A stretch of DNA of 39,299 bases, from assembly GCF_003011895.2 (NCBI RefSeq), contig NZ_PXWF02000253.1, positions 1-39,299 of the forward strand, in the 5' to 3' direction. The DNA is from Massilia glaciei. Its GTDB lineage: Bacteria > Pseudomonadota > Gammaproteobacteria > Burkholderiales > Burkholderiaceae_D. Below are positions 1 through 9,041 of the stretch, piece after piece; position 1 is the first letter of the stretch; the number at the start of each line of letters is the position of its first letter. Both the position numbers and the translations under genes were made by a program. The notes under the pieces were generated by a model. That model had not been told where the DNA came from, did no database searches, and worked only from the letters and a program-made list of their open reading frames with translations.

Positions 1-1073
1 GGCGCTGGCCGGCGCCGGCGCCGGCGGCACCAGCGCGTTCATGCCGATGTCGTCGACGCTGACGCTGACGTTGGCCAGCACCACCACGCCGCGTTCGCCG
101 TCGGCCGTGAAGCCGATGAAGCTGGCGTAGCCGCCCGTCATGCCGTTGTGCCAGACCACCGGCCGTCCGCGCACGTCCTGCAGGTGCCACGCGAGTCCGA
201 TCGCGAGGCCGGGCATGCCGCTGTCGCGTTGGGCCAGGCGCACCGCGTGCAGGCCGCGCGGCGTGCCCGCCGCATCCGGCCCGGCCAGCATGTGCGCCCG
301 CAGATAGGCCAGCATGTCGTTCATGTTCGAGCGCAGCGCGCCGGCGCCGGGAAGTCCCAATTGGAGACCTGCTGGCCGCGCGCGCCGTGGCCCGGCGCCA
401 GTTGCGCCCGCATCGCAGGGGTCAGGGCGACGCCCGTCGAGTGCATCCCGAGCGGCGCGCCGATGCGCTGGCGCACCAGCTCCGCGTACGGCTTGCCCGC
501 CTGCGCCGCCAGCGCCTGGCCGAGCAGGCCGTAGCCCAGATTCGAGTATTCGTACCGCGCGCCCGGCGCGCGCGGCAGCGCGTAGCCGGCCAGGAAGGTC
601 TTGAGGTCGGCCTCGGCGTAGTCGGCGTAGGGATTGTCGGCCCGCTTCGGCATCAGGTTCAGGGGCAGGCGCGGCAGCGCCGAGGTCTGGGTCGCGAGGT
701 CGAGCAGGGAGATCGCGCGGCCCTGGTGGCGCGGGATGGCGTAGCCGGGCAGCAGGGCGCCGACCGGGTCGTCGAGCTTGACCTCGCCGCGCGCGACGGC
801 GTCGGCCAGCAGCAGCGCGGTGAAGGTTTTGCTGACCGAGCCGATCTCGTAGACCGTGTCGGCGTCGGGCGCGCGCGGCGCCACGCGCGAGACCACGCCG
901 AAGGCCGACACCCGCCGCTCCTTGCCGATGATGGTGCCGATGACGAGGCCGGGCACGACGCCGCCGGCCACGCGGGCGCCGGCCATGCGCGCCAATTCGG
1001 CTTCGAGCGGGCGGGCCGCGCCCGCGTGCGCGGCGGCGGTGGCGAGCAGGGTGCAAGCGAAAAACAGTTTCAT
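1..1073 (-). pseudogene. Serine beta-lactamase-family hydrolase, frameshifted and cut by the window edge
   Basis: Class C beta-lactamase / penicillin-binding-protein-like serine hydrolase, normally exported. Start at 1073 is chosen because GGAG lies 6 bases upstream; an in-frame ATG at 1085 has no ribosome site. Residues 1-20 are a signal peptide. The catalytic SxxK is Ser79-Val-Ser-Lys82 and the second motif is Tyr178-Ser-Asn180. The frame breaks near 345: after SNWDFPA it reaches a stop at 321. The other frame continues cleanly from about 340 to base 1 (MNDMLAYL, then HNGMTGGYASFIGF, the third HxG motif, then GVVVLANVSV). Homologues usually read WDF-x-ALAGAGALRS here, so the data fit a loss of about 10 bases between short GGCGC repeats. 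It is either a real frameshift that removes the third catalytic motif or a sequence error in GC-rich DNA. The 3' end lies outside the window. Family assignment is firm; pseudogene status is not. Confidence 0.72.
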
Positions 1074-1103
1074 GCGTTTCTCCATGGTGTCATTGTGGAA
1101 ATA

Positions 1104-1123
1104 GTGTAACACATGAGTTACAC
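1104..1123. promoter_or_regulatory. Perfect inverted repeat between divergent genes, probable operator
   Basis: GTGTAAC, six bases, then GTTACAC: a perfect 7+7 dyad between the beta-lactamase-family start (1073) and the small membrane gene (1204). A further GGTTAC half-like site follows at about 1137. On the minus strand the dyad overlaps a possible TTTCAC / TACACT promoter for the hydrolase gene. The shape suits a dimeric repressor such as a TetR-type protein, but no regulator gene is next to it, so this is inference. Confidence 0.4.
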
Positions 1124-1203
1124 CGTGAAACCGATGGGTTACTAATTTTTTTGCTGTTCCGCGATCGCCTATACTGTGGGCTCGCAAACGAAGGGGCGGG
1201 GAC

Positions 1204-1362
1204 ATGGACAAGCAGGACACGCAGGAGAAACAGGAAAAGAACGGCGGCGGCGGCGATGACGGCACGCCAAAATTCGGGCGCCTGCTGCTGGTGCTGGGGG
1301 CGGCGGTGGTGGTCTGCGGGGTGCTGACGTATGTGATGGGAACGTATTTCCCGAGGTTTTGA
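1204..1362 (+). CDS. Small single-pass membrane protein, 52 residues
   Basis: Unrecognised small protein starting MDKQDTQEK. Residues 1-20 are very hydrophilic and acidic/basic with a Gly4 run. Residues 26-48 form one hydrophobic helix (LLLVLGAAVVVCGVLTYVMG), and the protein ends FPRF. This suggests a single inner-membrane span with a cytoplasmic N-terminus. A G-rich stretch (AAGGGGCGGGG) lies just before the ATG, and a TATACT -10-like hexamer at 1170-1175 could drive it. A strong GC hairpin follows 5 bases after the stop. Support is the clean domain pattern, the ribosome site and the terminator-like ending. Function is unknown. Confidence 0.5.
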   Translation: MDKQDTQEKQEKNGGGGDDGTPKFGRLLLVLGAAVVVCGVLTYVMGTYFPRF

Positions 1363-1367
1363 ACGAA

Positions 1368-1437
1368 CGGCGGGGCGCCCGGGCGGCGCCCCGCCGCACA
1401 CTGTCCAGAGGGCGGGACGCCCAACCGGCGCCCCGCC
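1368..1437. terminator. Two GC-rich hairpins between convergent genes
   Basis: Hairpin 1 (1368-1396) has a perfect 12-bp stem, CGGCGGGGCGCC with its complement, and a 5-base loop. Hairpin 2 (1411-1437) has an 11-bp stem with one mismatch and nearly the same sequence. Neither is followed by a clear T run. The position between the small plus-strand gene and the end of the minus-strand M48-like gene suggests bidirectional termination. Confidence 0.45.
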
Positions 1438-1446
1438 ACTATGCGA

Positions 1447-2535
1447 TCAGGGCACGAGCGCGCGCTTGGACGATTGCTTGGCGCGGATCTCGGCGCCGGT
1501 TTTTTGGATCGCGGCCAGCCGCGCGGCGGTGCCGGGGTGGTTCGCCACGTAGCCGTTGAGGACCGTGGCCGGATGCGCCGCCGCGAGCTTTTTCCAGAAC
1601 TCGTCGACCGGCTCGATGTCGTAGCCGGCGCGCGCGAGCAGGTACAGGCTCAGGCTGTCGGCGGCCGCGTCGAGCTCGGGCGGGGTGGCGCGGATGCCGC
1701 CACTGCCGATCAGCAGCGACTGGTCGGGCCGCACATTCATGAGGTTGTCGATCATGCTTCCGATGGTGCCGGCGTTGCGCTGCACGTTGACGTGGCCGAG
1801 CATGTTGTGGGCGATCGCCTTGGCCATCACATAGGCCAGTTCGCGGTCGGTGCGGGCGAACTGCATCATGCCGCGCGTGACCATCACGCGCGCGCCGTCG
1901 GCGTACGAGTTGACGTTGTCGGCGTTGCCCAGTTCGACCGCGAAGCCGCAGGCGCGCGTGACGGGGATGTCGAGCTGGCGGTTGCCGCCGTCGCGCTCGA
2001 CGACCATCGGCAGGCTCGCCTGCTTGCGCACGAGCGGGCCGAACACGGCGCCGGCCATGGTCGAGGCGTTGCGTCCGACCGGCAGCGGCTTGCCGCCGGC
2101 CGAGAGCAGGCGGTCGCCGCGCTCGAGCCCGGCGCGCGAGGCGCCGCTGCCGGCCAGCACGCCTGTCACCTGCAGCCGCTCGCCCATGCCGAGCACGAGG
2201 TGGGCCGCCTCGTTGTATTCGCCCGGATACGAATGGCGGTTCTTGGCCGTGAAGCCGAGCAGGTTGCGCGCCTTGTCCTTGCACAGGTCGGCGTTTTGGA
2301 TCAGCAAGGGCGCCGCGACCCGGTACAGCCGGTCCTGCAGCGCCGCCATTTTGTTGAGCACGTCGGCGGCGGCCGCCACGCGCGGGGTGATCGGCGAGGC
2401 GACATCGGGCGTGGCCGCCGGGGTGGCGCCGGCCGCGGGCGCGTTGTGCGTCTGGGTCGGGCTCACGCAGGCCGACAGCGCCATCGCCATCGACAAGCCC
2501 AGCACAGCCGGGCGCAGACCATTGAAACGGGTCAT
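1447..2535 (-). CDS. M48-like PDZ lipoprotein with degenerate metal site (pseudo-peptidase)
   Basis: Lipoprotein of 362 residues: lipobox ALSAC with Cys23, a PDZ-like stretch at about 115-190 (VTGVLAGSGASRAGLERGD), then an M48 metallopeptidase-like domain. The M48 core normally reads AHExAHN-x-x-GH. Here residues 238-248 read A-K-A-I-A-H-N-M-L-G-H, so the first zinc histidine is Lys239 and the catalytic Glu is Ala240. Only His243 remains. The third ligand position (normally ExxAD) reads D289-A-A-A-D293. The fold-defining surroundings (RELAYV, LLARAGYD) are kept, so it is probably a folded protein without zinc proteolysis, perhaps a binding or chaperone-like relative. It is the last gene of the ribF-to-dut operon, 14 bases after dut, with AAGGA 6 bases before the ATG. 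Confidence 0.8.
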   Translation of the reverse strand: MTRFNGLRPAVLGLSMAMALSACVSPTQTHNAPAAGATPAATPDVASPITPRVAAAADVLNKMAALQDRLYRVAAPLLIQNADLCKDKARNLLGFTAKNRHSYPGEYNEAAHLVLGMGERLQVTGVLAGSGASRAGLERGDRLLSAGGKPLPVGRNASTMAGAVFGPLVRKQASLPMVVERDGGNRQLDIPVTRACGFAVELGNADNVNSYADGARVMVTRGMMQFARTDRELAYVMAKAIAHNMLGHVNVQRNAGTIGSMIDNLMNVRPDQSLLIGSGGIRATPPELDAAADSLSLYLLARAGYDIEPVDEFWKKLAAAHPATVLNGYVANHPGTAARLAAIQKTGAEIRAKQSSKRALVP

Positions 2536-2549
2536 AGAATTCCTTGGTT

Positions 2550-2999
2550 TTATTGTTTGCCGGTGCTGCCGAAGCCGGCCGCACCGCGTTCGCTCGTGTC
2601 GAACTCGTCGACGATGTTGAAGCCGACCTGGACGACGGGGACGATGATGAGCTGGGCCAGGCGTTCCATCGGCGCCAGCGTGAACGCGCTTTGGCCGCGG
2701 TTCCAGGTCGACACCATCAACTGGCCCTGGTAGTCGGAGTCGATCAAGCCTACCAGATTGCCGAGCACGATGCCGTTCTTGTGGCCCATGCCGCTGCGCG
2801 GCAGGATCATGGCCGCGTAGCCCGGGTCGGCCACGTGGATCGCCAGCCCGGTCGGGATCAACACGGTGGCGCCGGCCTCGATGGTGATGGCGGCGTCGAT
2901 GCAGGCGCGCAGGTCGAGCCCGGCGCTGCCGGGGGTGGCGTAGGCCGGGAGCAGGTCCTTCATGCGCGGGTCGAGGATTTTGATGTCGATGCTTTTCAT
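2550..2999 (-). CDS. dut: Deoxyuridine 5'-triphosphate nucleotidohydrolase (dUTPase)
   Basis: Trimeric cytosolic dUTPase that converts dUTP to dUMP and pyrophosphate, keeping uracil out of DNA and feeding dTMP synthesis. At 149 residues it has the usual length. All motifs are visible: motif 1 AGLDLRA (about 26-32), motif 2 PRSGMG, motif 3 with catalytic Asp in [10 protein letters not shown], motif 4 [13 protein letters not shown], and the glycine-rich motif 5 [10 protein letters not shown] near the C-terminus that closes over the nucleotide. It lies 28 bases after coaBC and 14 bases before the M48-like gene. The dfp/coaBC-dut pairing is common in proteobacteria. It starts with ATG, with GGA just upstream. 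Confidence 0.97.
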   Translation of the reverse strand: MKSIDIKILDPRMKDLLPAYATPGSAGLDLRACIDAAITIEAGATVLIPTGLAIHVADPGYAAMILPRSGMGHKNGIVLGNLVGLIDSDYQGQLMVSTWNRGQSAFTLAPMERLAQLIIVPVVQVGFNIVDEFDTSERGAAGFGSTGKQ

Positions 3000-3027
3000 G
3001 TTCCGATCTTGTTCCTGGTAAAAAAAT

Positions 3028-4254
3028 TCAACTCAGCAGCGCGCTGTGTTCGATCCGCTTCGCGATCTCCAAGACCAGCTGGCGCGCCAGCGTCAGCTTG
3101 TCGGCGCGCGGCAGCACGGTGTGGCCGTGCTCGTCGAACAGGATGATCGTGTTGTCATCCTGCCCGAAGGTGTGGTGGCCGATATTGCCCACCAACAAGG
3201 GGATGCCCTTTTTCTCGCGCTTGCCGGCGCCGTAGCCGAGCAGGTTCTCCGATTCGGCGGCGAAGCCAACGCAGTACGGCCAGCCCGACACCGAGGTGGT
3301 GGCGGCGACGGTGGCGAGGATGTCCTCGTTCTGTGCGAACTCGAGCACCGGCGGGGCCCCGCCCTCGGTTTTTTTCATTTTCTGTTCGCTGGCGTTGGCC
3401 ACGCGCCAGTCGGCCACGGCGGCCACGCCGATGAACACGTGCTGGCCCTTGAGGTTGGCCATGACGGCGTCGAGCATCTGGCGCGCGCTCTGGACGTCGA
3501 TGCGGCGCACCCCGTGCGGGGCCGGCAGCGCGGTCGGCCCCGACACCAGCAGCACCTCGGCGCCGGCCTCGCGCGCCGCGCGCGCGACCGCGTAGCCCAT
3601 CTTGCCCGAGGACAGGTTGGTGATGCCGCGCACCGGGTCGATCGGCTCGAAGGTGGGGCCGGCCGTGATCAGGACGCGCCGCCCGGCCAGCGACTTGGGC
3701 TGGAACGAGGCGACCAGCTCGTCGAGCAGCTCGGCGGCCTCGAGCATGCGGCCCAGGCCGGTCTCGCCGCAGGCCTGGTCCCCGGCCCCCGGGCCGAGGA
3801 TGGTCACGCCGTCCTCGCGCAGCCGGGCCACGTTGCGCGCGGTGGCCGGGTTGTCCCACATCTCGACGTTCATGGCCGGCGCCACCAGCAGCGGCAGCCG
3901 GCGCGGGCGCGCCAGGCACAGCGTCGAGAGCAGGTCGTCGCACACGCCGTGCGCGAGCTTGTAGATGAAGTCGGCCGAGCAGGGCGCGATCAAAATGGCG
4001 TCGGCGCCGCGGGTGAGGTCGATGTGGGCCATGTTGTTGGCCACGCGCGGATCCCACTGGTCGGTGTGGACCGTGTGGCCCGAGAGCGCCTGCATCGTCA
4101 CGGCGGTGATGAAGTGGGTCGCGGCGTCGGTCATGACGACCTGCACCGAGGCGCCCTGCCTGACCAACGCGCGGCACAATTCGGCCGACTTGTAGCAGGC
4201 CACGCCGCCCGACAGGCCGAGCACGATTTTCTTATCCTTGAGGTCAAGCGGCAT
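3028..4254 (-). CDS. coaBC: Bifunctional phosphopantothenoylcysteine synthetase / decarboxylase
   Basis: Makes 4'-phosphopantetheine for coenzyme A in two steps: CoaB joins cysteine to phosphopantothenate using CTP, and CoaC decarboxylates the product with FMN. At 408 residues it has the full two-domain length. The CoaC half has the flavoprotein start [17 protein letters not shown], the PAMN-x-x-MW motif and the substrate-clamp [10 protein letters not shown]. The CoaB half has [26 protein letters not shown] and the lysine-rich VADWRV...KMKK segment. The start is set by AAGGAG 6 bases upstream of the ATG. It sits 14 bases after lspA and 28 before dut, so it is almost certainly cotranscribed. 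Confidence 0.97.
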   Translation of the reverse strand: MPLDLKDKKIVLGLSGGVACYKSAELCRALVRQGASVQVVMTDAATHFITAVTMQALSGHTVHTDQWDPRVANNMAHIDLTRGADAILIAPCSADFIYKLAHGVCDDLLSTLCLARPRRLPLLVAPAMNVEMWDNPATARNVARLREDGVTILGPGAGDQACGETGLGRMLEAAELLDELVASFQPKSLAGRRVLITAGPTFEPIDPVRGITNLSSGKMGYAVARAAREAGAEVLLVSGPTALPAPHGVRRIDVQSARQMLDAVMANLKGQHVFIGVAAVADWRVANASEQKMKKTEGGAPPVLEFAQNEDILATVAATTSVSGWPYCVGFAAESENLLGYGAGKREKKGIPLLVGNIGHHTFGQDDNTIILFDEHGHTVLPRADKLTLARQLVLEIAKRIEHSALLS

Positions 4255-4268
4255 CGCAACTCCTTGGT

Positions 4269-4784
4269 TCAGCTCTTGTTGACCCGGCGCAGCTCGTCGA
4301 TCACGAACAGGGCCACGCCGACGCAGATGGCGCTGTCGGCCACGTTGAAGGCCGGGAAGTGGATGCCGGCGTAGTGGAAGTCGAGGAAGTCGATCACGTG
4401 GCCGTAGGCGATGCGGTCGATCACGTTGCCGATGGCGCCGCCCATGATCAGCGACAGCGACCAGCAGAACAGGCGCTGGGCGGGATTTTTGCGCAGCATC
4501 TGGAGCATCACGGCGACGGCCACGACGCCGATGGCGGTGAAGAACCAGCGCTGCCAGCCGCCGGCGTTGCCCAGGAAGCTGAAGGCGGCGCCCGGGTTAT
4601 ACACCAGCACCAGGTTGAAGAACGAGGTCACCGGCATCGTTTCGTAGTGCACGAACAGCTTGGTGATGACGATTTTGGTGAGCTGGTCGGCCAGGATGAC
4701 GATGGCGGCGATGCCGAGCCAGGGCAGCATGCTGGCGCCCGATGTTGGGCGGGACGTCGAAAAGAGTTTTTTAGTGGTGGCCAT
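4269..4784 (-). CDS. lspA: Lipoprotein signal peptidase (signal peptidase II)
   Basis: Inner-membrane aspartic protease that cleaves the signal peptide of diacylglyceryl-modified prolipoproteins. It has 171 residues and four hydrophobic segments (about 20-40, 70-90, 98-115, 140-160). Family signatures are present: NPGAAFSFL, the first catalytic Asp in [10 protein letters not shown], and the second in AFNVADSAI. The N-terminal 18 residues ([16 protein letters not shown]) are a short hydrophilic extension. No clear ribosome site precedes the ATG, and an 89-base gap with a perfect hairpin separates it from ileS. The ileS-lspA pairing is highly conserved in proteobacteria. Confidence 0.97.
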   Translation of the reverse strand: MATTKKLFSTSRPTSGASMLPWLGIAAIVILADQLTKIVITKLFVHYETMPVTSFFNLVLVYNPGAAFSFLGNAGGWQRWFFTAIGVVAVAVMLQMLRKNPAQRLFCWSLSLIMGGAIGNVIDRIAYGHVIDFLDFHYAGIHFPAFNVADSAICVGVALFVIDELRRVNKS

Positions 4785-4806
4785 GGTTGTGGTGTCAGGT
4801 GGATGG

Positions 4807-4833
4807 CCGCCATGCCCGGGTCGGGCATGGCGG
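4807..4833 (-). other. Perfect intercistronic hairpin between ileS and lspA
   Basis: CCGCCATGCCC, 5-base loop, then the exact complement: an 11-bp perfect stem in the 89-base gap between ileS and lspA. There is no T run, so in the operon transcript it looks more like an RNA processing or stability element, or a partial attenuator, than a full terminator. Confidence 0.45.
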
Positions 4834-4873
4834 TGGGGCGCCGGGGCGCCAACGGGCAGCGGGCAGCGGGAGC

Positions 4874-7780
4874 CTAGGCGAAGGCGCGCCGTTCGCCGCC
4901 GCCGAACAGGTTGCTCACGCAGCGCCCGCACAGGCCCGCGTGTCCGGCGTGGCTTCCGACGTCGGCCCGGTAGTGCCAGCAACGCTCGCACTTGGGCGCG
5001 GCCGAGGCGGACACCTCGACCGACTCCTCGGTCTCGGACGCCACTTCGAGCGCCCTGGCCTGCGAGGTGATGAACACGAAGCGCAGTTCGTCGTCGAGGC
5101 TGGCGAGCAGCGCGAACTTGGCGGCGGCCGCCTTGAACGTGATCTCGGCCTGCAGCGACGAGCCGATCGCGCCAGAGGCGCGCAACTCCTCGAGCTGCTT
5201 GGTGACGTCGGCGCGCACCGCGCGCAGGGCGTTGAACTTGTCGAGCACCGCCGCGCCGTCGGCCACCTGCGGCAGCTCCCAGTAGGTCTGGGTGAAGATG
5301 GTCTCGGCGCTGTCCTGGTAGGCCGCCTGCGTGGCGAACACCGCCCACGCCTCCTCGGCCGTGAACGAGAGCGTCGGCGCCATCAGGCGCAGCAGGCTTT
5401 GGGCCAGGTGCCACAGGGCGCTCTGGGCCGAGCGGCGCTCCGGCGAGTCCGGCGCGCAGGTGTACAGGCGGTCCTTGATGACGTCGAGGTAGAAGCCGCC
5501 CAGGTCCTCCGAGCAGTAGTTCTGCAGCTTCGAGATCACGGGATGGAACTCGTAGTTCTCGTAGTGGGCCAGGATGTCGGCCTGCAGCGCGGCCATGCCG
5601 GCGATCGCGTAGCGGTCGATCTCGACCATCGCGGCGACCGGCACCGCGTGCTGCGCCGGGTCGAAGTCCGAGGTGTTGGCCAGCAGGAAGCGCAGCGTGT
5701 TGCGGATGCGCCGGTACGACTCGGTCACGCGCTTGAGGATCTCGTCGGAGATTGACAACTCGCCCGTGTAGTCGGTCGAGGCGACCCACAGGCGCAGGAT
5801 GTCGGCGCCGAGCGTGTCGTAGATTTTCTGCGGCGCCAGCGTGTTCTGGAGCGACTTGGACATCTTCTTGCCTTCGGCGTCGACCGTGAAGCCGTGCGTG
5901 AGCAGGGCCTTGTACGGCGCCCGGCCGTTGAGCATCGACGACGTCAGCAGCGACGAATGGAACCAGCCGCGGTGCTGGTCCGAGCCCTCGAGGTAGAGGT
6001 CGGCCGGGAACGCCGACTGCCCGGCGTGCGAGCCGCGCAGCACCGTCTGGTGGGTGGTGCCGGAGTCGAACCAGACGTCGAGCGTGTCCTTGTTCTTGAT
6101 GTACATGGCGGCGTCGTCGCCGAGCAGGTCGGCCGGCTCGATGGCGAGCCAGGCGTCGATGCCTTTCTGTTCGATCAGCTTGGCGACCTGCTCGAGCAGT
6201 TCAGGGGTGCGCGGATGCAGCGCGCCGGTCTCCTTGTGGATGAAGAAGGCCATCGGCACGCCCCATTGGCGCTGGCGCGACAGGGTCCAGTCGGGACGGT
6301 TGGCGATCATCCCGTGCAGGCGCGCCTGGCCCCAGTCGGGGAAGAAGCGCGTTTCGGCGATGCCGTCGAGGGCGGCCTGGCGCAGCGTCTTGCCGCCGTC
6401 CTTGGGGACGAGGTCCATGCCGGCGAACCATTGCGAGGTCGCGCGGTAGACGATCGGGGTTTTATGGCGCCAGCAGTGCATGTAGCTGTGGTCGAACATC
6501 TTGACCTCGAACAGCGCGCCGGCGGCGGTGAGGGCCGCGCAGATCGGCTTGGACGCCTCCCAGATCGTCATGCCGCCGAACAGCGGCAGGGTCGAGGCGA
6601 AGCGGCCGTCGCCCATCACCGGCGTGAGCATCTCGTCGTCGCGCATGCCGTGCTCCTTGCACGAGATGAAGTCGTCGAGGCCGTAGGCCGGGGCCGAGTG
6701 GACCACGCCGGTGCCGGTTTCGGTGGTCACGTAGTCGGCCAGGTACATCGGCGAGAGGCGGTCGAAGAAGGCGTCGGCCGCGTGCAGCGGATGGCGGAAG
6801 CCGATGCCCTCGAGCGCGGCGCCGGCGCAGGTGGCCACGACCGCGCCCTCTAGCTTGTAGCGCGCCAGGCACGACGCGACCAGGTCCGCCGCCAGCACCA
6901 GCATCAGCGGGGCGCCGTCGCGGCTGGTTTGCACCAGCGCGTACTCGATCTCGGGATGGACGTTGAGCGCCTGGTTCGACGGGATGGTCCAAGGGGTGGT
7001 GGTCCAGATCGCGATGAAGCCGTCGCCGGCCGGCAGCGCCGGCAGGCCGAAGGCGGCGGCCAGTTTGGCGTGTTCGGCGAAGGCGAAGCCGACGTCGATG
7101 GCCGGGTCGCGCTTGTCCTGGTATTCGACCTCGGCCTCGGCCAGCGCCGAGCCGCAGTCGAAGCACCAGTTCACCGGTTTCAGGCCGCGGTAGACGTAGC
7201 CCTTGTCGAGCATGGTGCCGAGCGCGCGCAGCTCGTCGGCCTCGTTGCCGAAGGCCATGGTCAGGTAGGGGTTGTCCCACTCGCCGAGCACGCCGAGGCG
7301 GATGAAGTCCTTCTTCTGGCGCTCGACCTGGGCGTTGGCGTAGGCGCGCGCGCGGGTGAGCACGTCGGCCGTGGGCAAGCCCTTGCCGTGCAGTTTTTCG
7401 ATCTGGATCTCGATCGGCATGCCGTGGCAATCCCAGCCCGGCACGTACGGCGCGTCGAAGCCGGCCATGGTGCGCGACTTGACGACCATGTCCTTGAGGA
7501 TCTTGTTGACCGCGTGGCCGAGGTGGATGTCGCCGTTGGCGTACGGCGGGCCGTCGTGCAGGATGAATTTGGGGCGCCCGGCGCAGGCCTTGCGCACGCG
7601 CTCGTAGACCTTCTTGTCCTGCCATTGCTGGACCCAGCCCGGCTCGCGCCGGGCGAGGTCGCCGCGCATCGGGAACGGCGTGTCGGTCATGTTGACCGGG
7701 TATTTGCTGGCGGCCTTCTTGGGGCCCTTCGGGGCCGGGGCGGGCGCGGGGGTGCTGCTCTCTGGGGTTTTGTCGGACAT
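4874..7780 (-). CDS. ileS: Isoleucyl-tRNA synthetase
   Basis: Class Ia aminoacyl-tRNA synthetase that charges tRNA-Ile and edits valine. The ATG at 7780 gives 968 residues; an in-frame TTG at 7792 adds only four. Residues 10-27 are a Pro/Ala/Lys-rich N-terminal extension. The HIGH motif is H86-L-G-H89 within [11 protein letters not shown]. The editing (CP1) domain covers about 200-400 with the [11 protein letters not shown] stretch. KMSKS is at 639-643. The C-terminal zinc-binding segment CERCWHY...CGRC is complete, typical of bacterial type 1 IleRS. It lies 85 bases after ribF and 89 before lspA. Confidence 0.97.
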   Translation of the reverse strand: MSDKTPESSTPAPAPAPKGPKKAASKYPVNMTDTPFPMRGDLARREPGWVQQWQDKKVYERVRKACAGRPKFILHDGPPYANGDIHLGHAVNKILKDMVVKSRTMAGFDAPYVPGWDCHGMPIEIQIEKLHGKGLPTADVLTRARAYANAQVERQKKDFIRLGVLGEWDNPYLTMAFGNEADELRALGTMLDKGYVYRGLKPVNWCFDCGSALAEAEVEYQDKRDPAIDVGFAFAEHAKLAAAFGLPALPAGDGFIAIWTTTPWTIPSNQALNVHPEIEYALVQTSRDGAPLMLVLAADLVASCLARYKLEGAVVATCAGAALEGIGFRHPLHAADAFFDRLSPMYLADYVTTETGTGVVHSAPAYGLDDFISCKEHGMRDDEMLTPVMGDGRFASTLPLFGGMTIWEASKPICAALTAAGALFEVKMFDHSYMHCWRHKTPIVYRATSQWFAGMDLVPKDGGKTLRQAALDGIAETRFFPDWGQARLHGMIANRPDWTLSRQRQWGVPMAFFIHKETGALHPRTPELLEQVAKLIEQKGIDAWLAIEPADLLGDDAAMYIKNKDTLDVWFDSGTTHQTVLRGSHAGQSAFPADLYLEGSDQHRGWFHSSLLTSSMLNGRAPYKALLTHGFTVDAEGKKMSKSLQNTLAPQKIYDTLGADILRLWVASTDYTGELSISDEILKRVTESYRRIRNTLRFLLANTSDFDPAQHAVPVAAMVEIDRYAIAGMAALQADILAHYENYEFHPVISKLQNYCSEDLGGFYLDVIKDRLYTCAPDSPERRSAQSALWHLAQSLLRLMAPTLSFTAEEAWAVFATQAAYQDSAETIFTQTYWELPQVADGAAVLDKFNALRAVRADVTKQLEELRASGAIGSSLQAEITFKAAAAKFALLASLDDELRFVFITSQARALEVASETEESVEVSASAAPKCERCWHYRADVGSHAGHAGLCGRCVSNLFGGGERRAFA

Positions 7781-7865
7781 GTTTTTCTTCAAGTGTGAAT
7801 GGCGGTTGTCTGGTTGGGCCGGGCGGCGCGCTTGGCGCGGCCGGCCGGCGTTGGTCTGGGCGGCG

Positions 7866-8837
7866 TCAAATTCGGTCCAGCGCGGTCAGGGCGCCGGCGC
7901 GCTGCGCGAAGTAGGCGCGCGCATGGCCGGCGTCGGCGGCGATGGCCGCCGTCAGGTCCGCCAGGCCCGTGTATTTTTCCTCGTCGCGGATTTTCTCGAG
8001 GAATTCGACGCCCACCAGCTTGCCGTAGCACGGCCGGTCGTAGTCGAACAGGTGCACCTCGAGCAGCACGCGGCCGCTGTCGTCGACGGTGGGGCGCACC
8101 CCGAGGCTGGCGACGGCCGGCAGCGCCCGCGGGCCCAGCCCGTGCACCCGCACCACGAACACCCCGGACAGCGCCGGGCGGTGCGCCACGCGCAGGTTCA
8201 GGGTCGGAAAGCCGAGCGTGCGTCCGAGCTTGGCGCCGTGGATCACGTGGCCCGATATCGCGTACGGGTGGCCCAGCAGCGCGTGGACCCGGTCGAAGTC
8301 GCCCTGCGCGAGCGCGGCGCGCACCGCCGACGAGGAGATCCGCTCCCCGCCGTGCAGCACCGCCGGCAGCGTCTCGACGGCGAAGCCGTGGCGCGCGCCG
8401 GCCTCGGCCAGCGTGGCGACGTTGCCCGCGCGCCCGGCGCCGTAGCTGAAGTCGGCGCCGACCATGAGCCACTTGACGTGCAGGCCCTCGGCCAGCACGC
8501 GGGAGGTGAATTCGGCGGGCGGCATGGCGGCGAAATGGGCGTTGAAATGCTCGACGATGACGCGGTCGATGCCGGCCGCGGCGAGCGAGCCGAGCTTGTC
8601 GCGCAGGTTGGCGATGCGGGTCGGCGCCCGCGACGGCTGGCCCGCGCGCTCGGCGAAGAACTCGCGCGGATGGGGCTCGAACGTCATCACCTCCGCCTCG
8701 AGGCCGAGCGCGTCGGCGGCGCCGCGCACGCGCGCGAGCAGGGCCTGGTGGCCGAGGTGGACGCCGTCAAAATTGCCGATCGTTAGCGCGCACGGCGCGC
8801 GCGCCCGGTCGTTGGGAAGTCCGCGAAATACCTTCAT
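7866..8837 (-). CDS. ribF: Bifunctional riboflavin kinase / FAD synthetase
   Basis: Phosphorylates riboflavin to FMN and adenylates FMN to FAD. The N-terminal nucleotidyltransferase half carries [16 protein letters not shown] (about 18-33) and [10 protein letters not shown]. The C-terminal kinase half carries [11 protein letters not shown]. The start is set at the ATG giving MKVFRGL, the usual betaproteobacterial N-terminus (323 residues); a TTG 18 bases upstream is less likely. This is the promoter-proximal gene of the ribF-ileS-lspA-coaBC-dut operon, and a perfect TATAAT lies 60 bases upstream. Confidence 0.95.
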   Translation of the reverse strand: MKVFRGLPNDRARAPCALTIGNFDGVHLGHQALLARVRGAADALGLEAEVMTFEPHPREFFAERAGQPSRAPTRIANLRDKLGSLAAAGIDRVIVEHFNAHFAAMPPAEFTSRVLAEGLHVKWLMVGADFSYGAGRAGNVATLAEAGARHGFAVETLPAVLHGGERISSSAVRAALAQGDFDRVHALLGHPYAISGHVIHGAKLGRTLGFPTLNLRVAHRPALSGVFVVRVHGLGPRALPAVASLGVRPTVDDSGRVLLEVHLFDYDRPCYGKLVGVEFLEKIRDEEKYTGLADLTAAIAADAGHARAYFAQRAGALTALDRI

Positions 8838-8896
8838 AGGTTCCAAAATCGTCAAGCTGGTGTGTGACGCCGCACGAAAACCGTGCCAAATGGATG

Positions 8897-8902
8897 ATTA
8901 TA
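8897..8902 (-). promoter_or_regulatory. -10 hexamer of the probable ribF operon promoter
   Basis: A perfect TATAAT on the minus strand, 60 bases before the ribF start. The best -35 at normal spacing is weak (TGTGCA, 16-base spacer). A TTGAC sits immediately upstream of the hexamer but is too close to serve. The gap is isolated by a terminator at 8980-9016, so a promoter is expected here. Confidence 0.5.
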
Positions 8903-8979
8903 CGGTCAAGTTGCCCCTTGCACAGCCCCGGCGCCGGGCGGCGCCCTATTCAGCGCGCATTGAATCGGGCGCGGCAAAG

Positions 8980-9016
8980 AAAAAGCGCCGCCTGCGGGAA
9001 GCAGGCGGCGCTTTTT
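8980..9016. terminator. Strong bidirectional Rho-independent terminator
   Basis: A run of five A, then GCGCCGCCTGC, a 5-base loop, the perfect 11-bp complement, then five T. It reads as a terminator on both strands. It ends the minus-strand tonB-exbBD-TPR operon 25 bases after the TPR stop and insulates the ribF promoter. Confidence 0.9.
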
Positions 9017-9041
9017 GGGGCGGCGCGGGCGCCGGCCGGGT

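Noticed and set aside
1151-1175. TTGCTG / TATACT as a full promoter for the small membrane gene
   Set aside because: The spacer is only 13 bases, too short for a sigma-70 promoter. Only the -10 is kept as possible.
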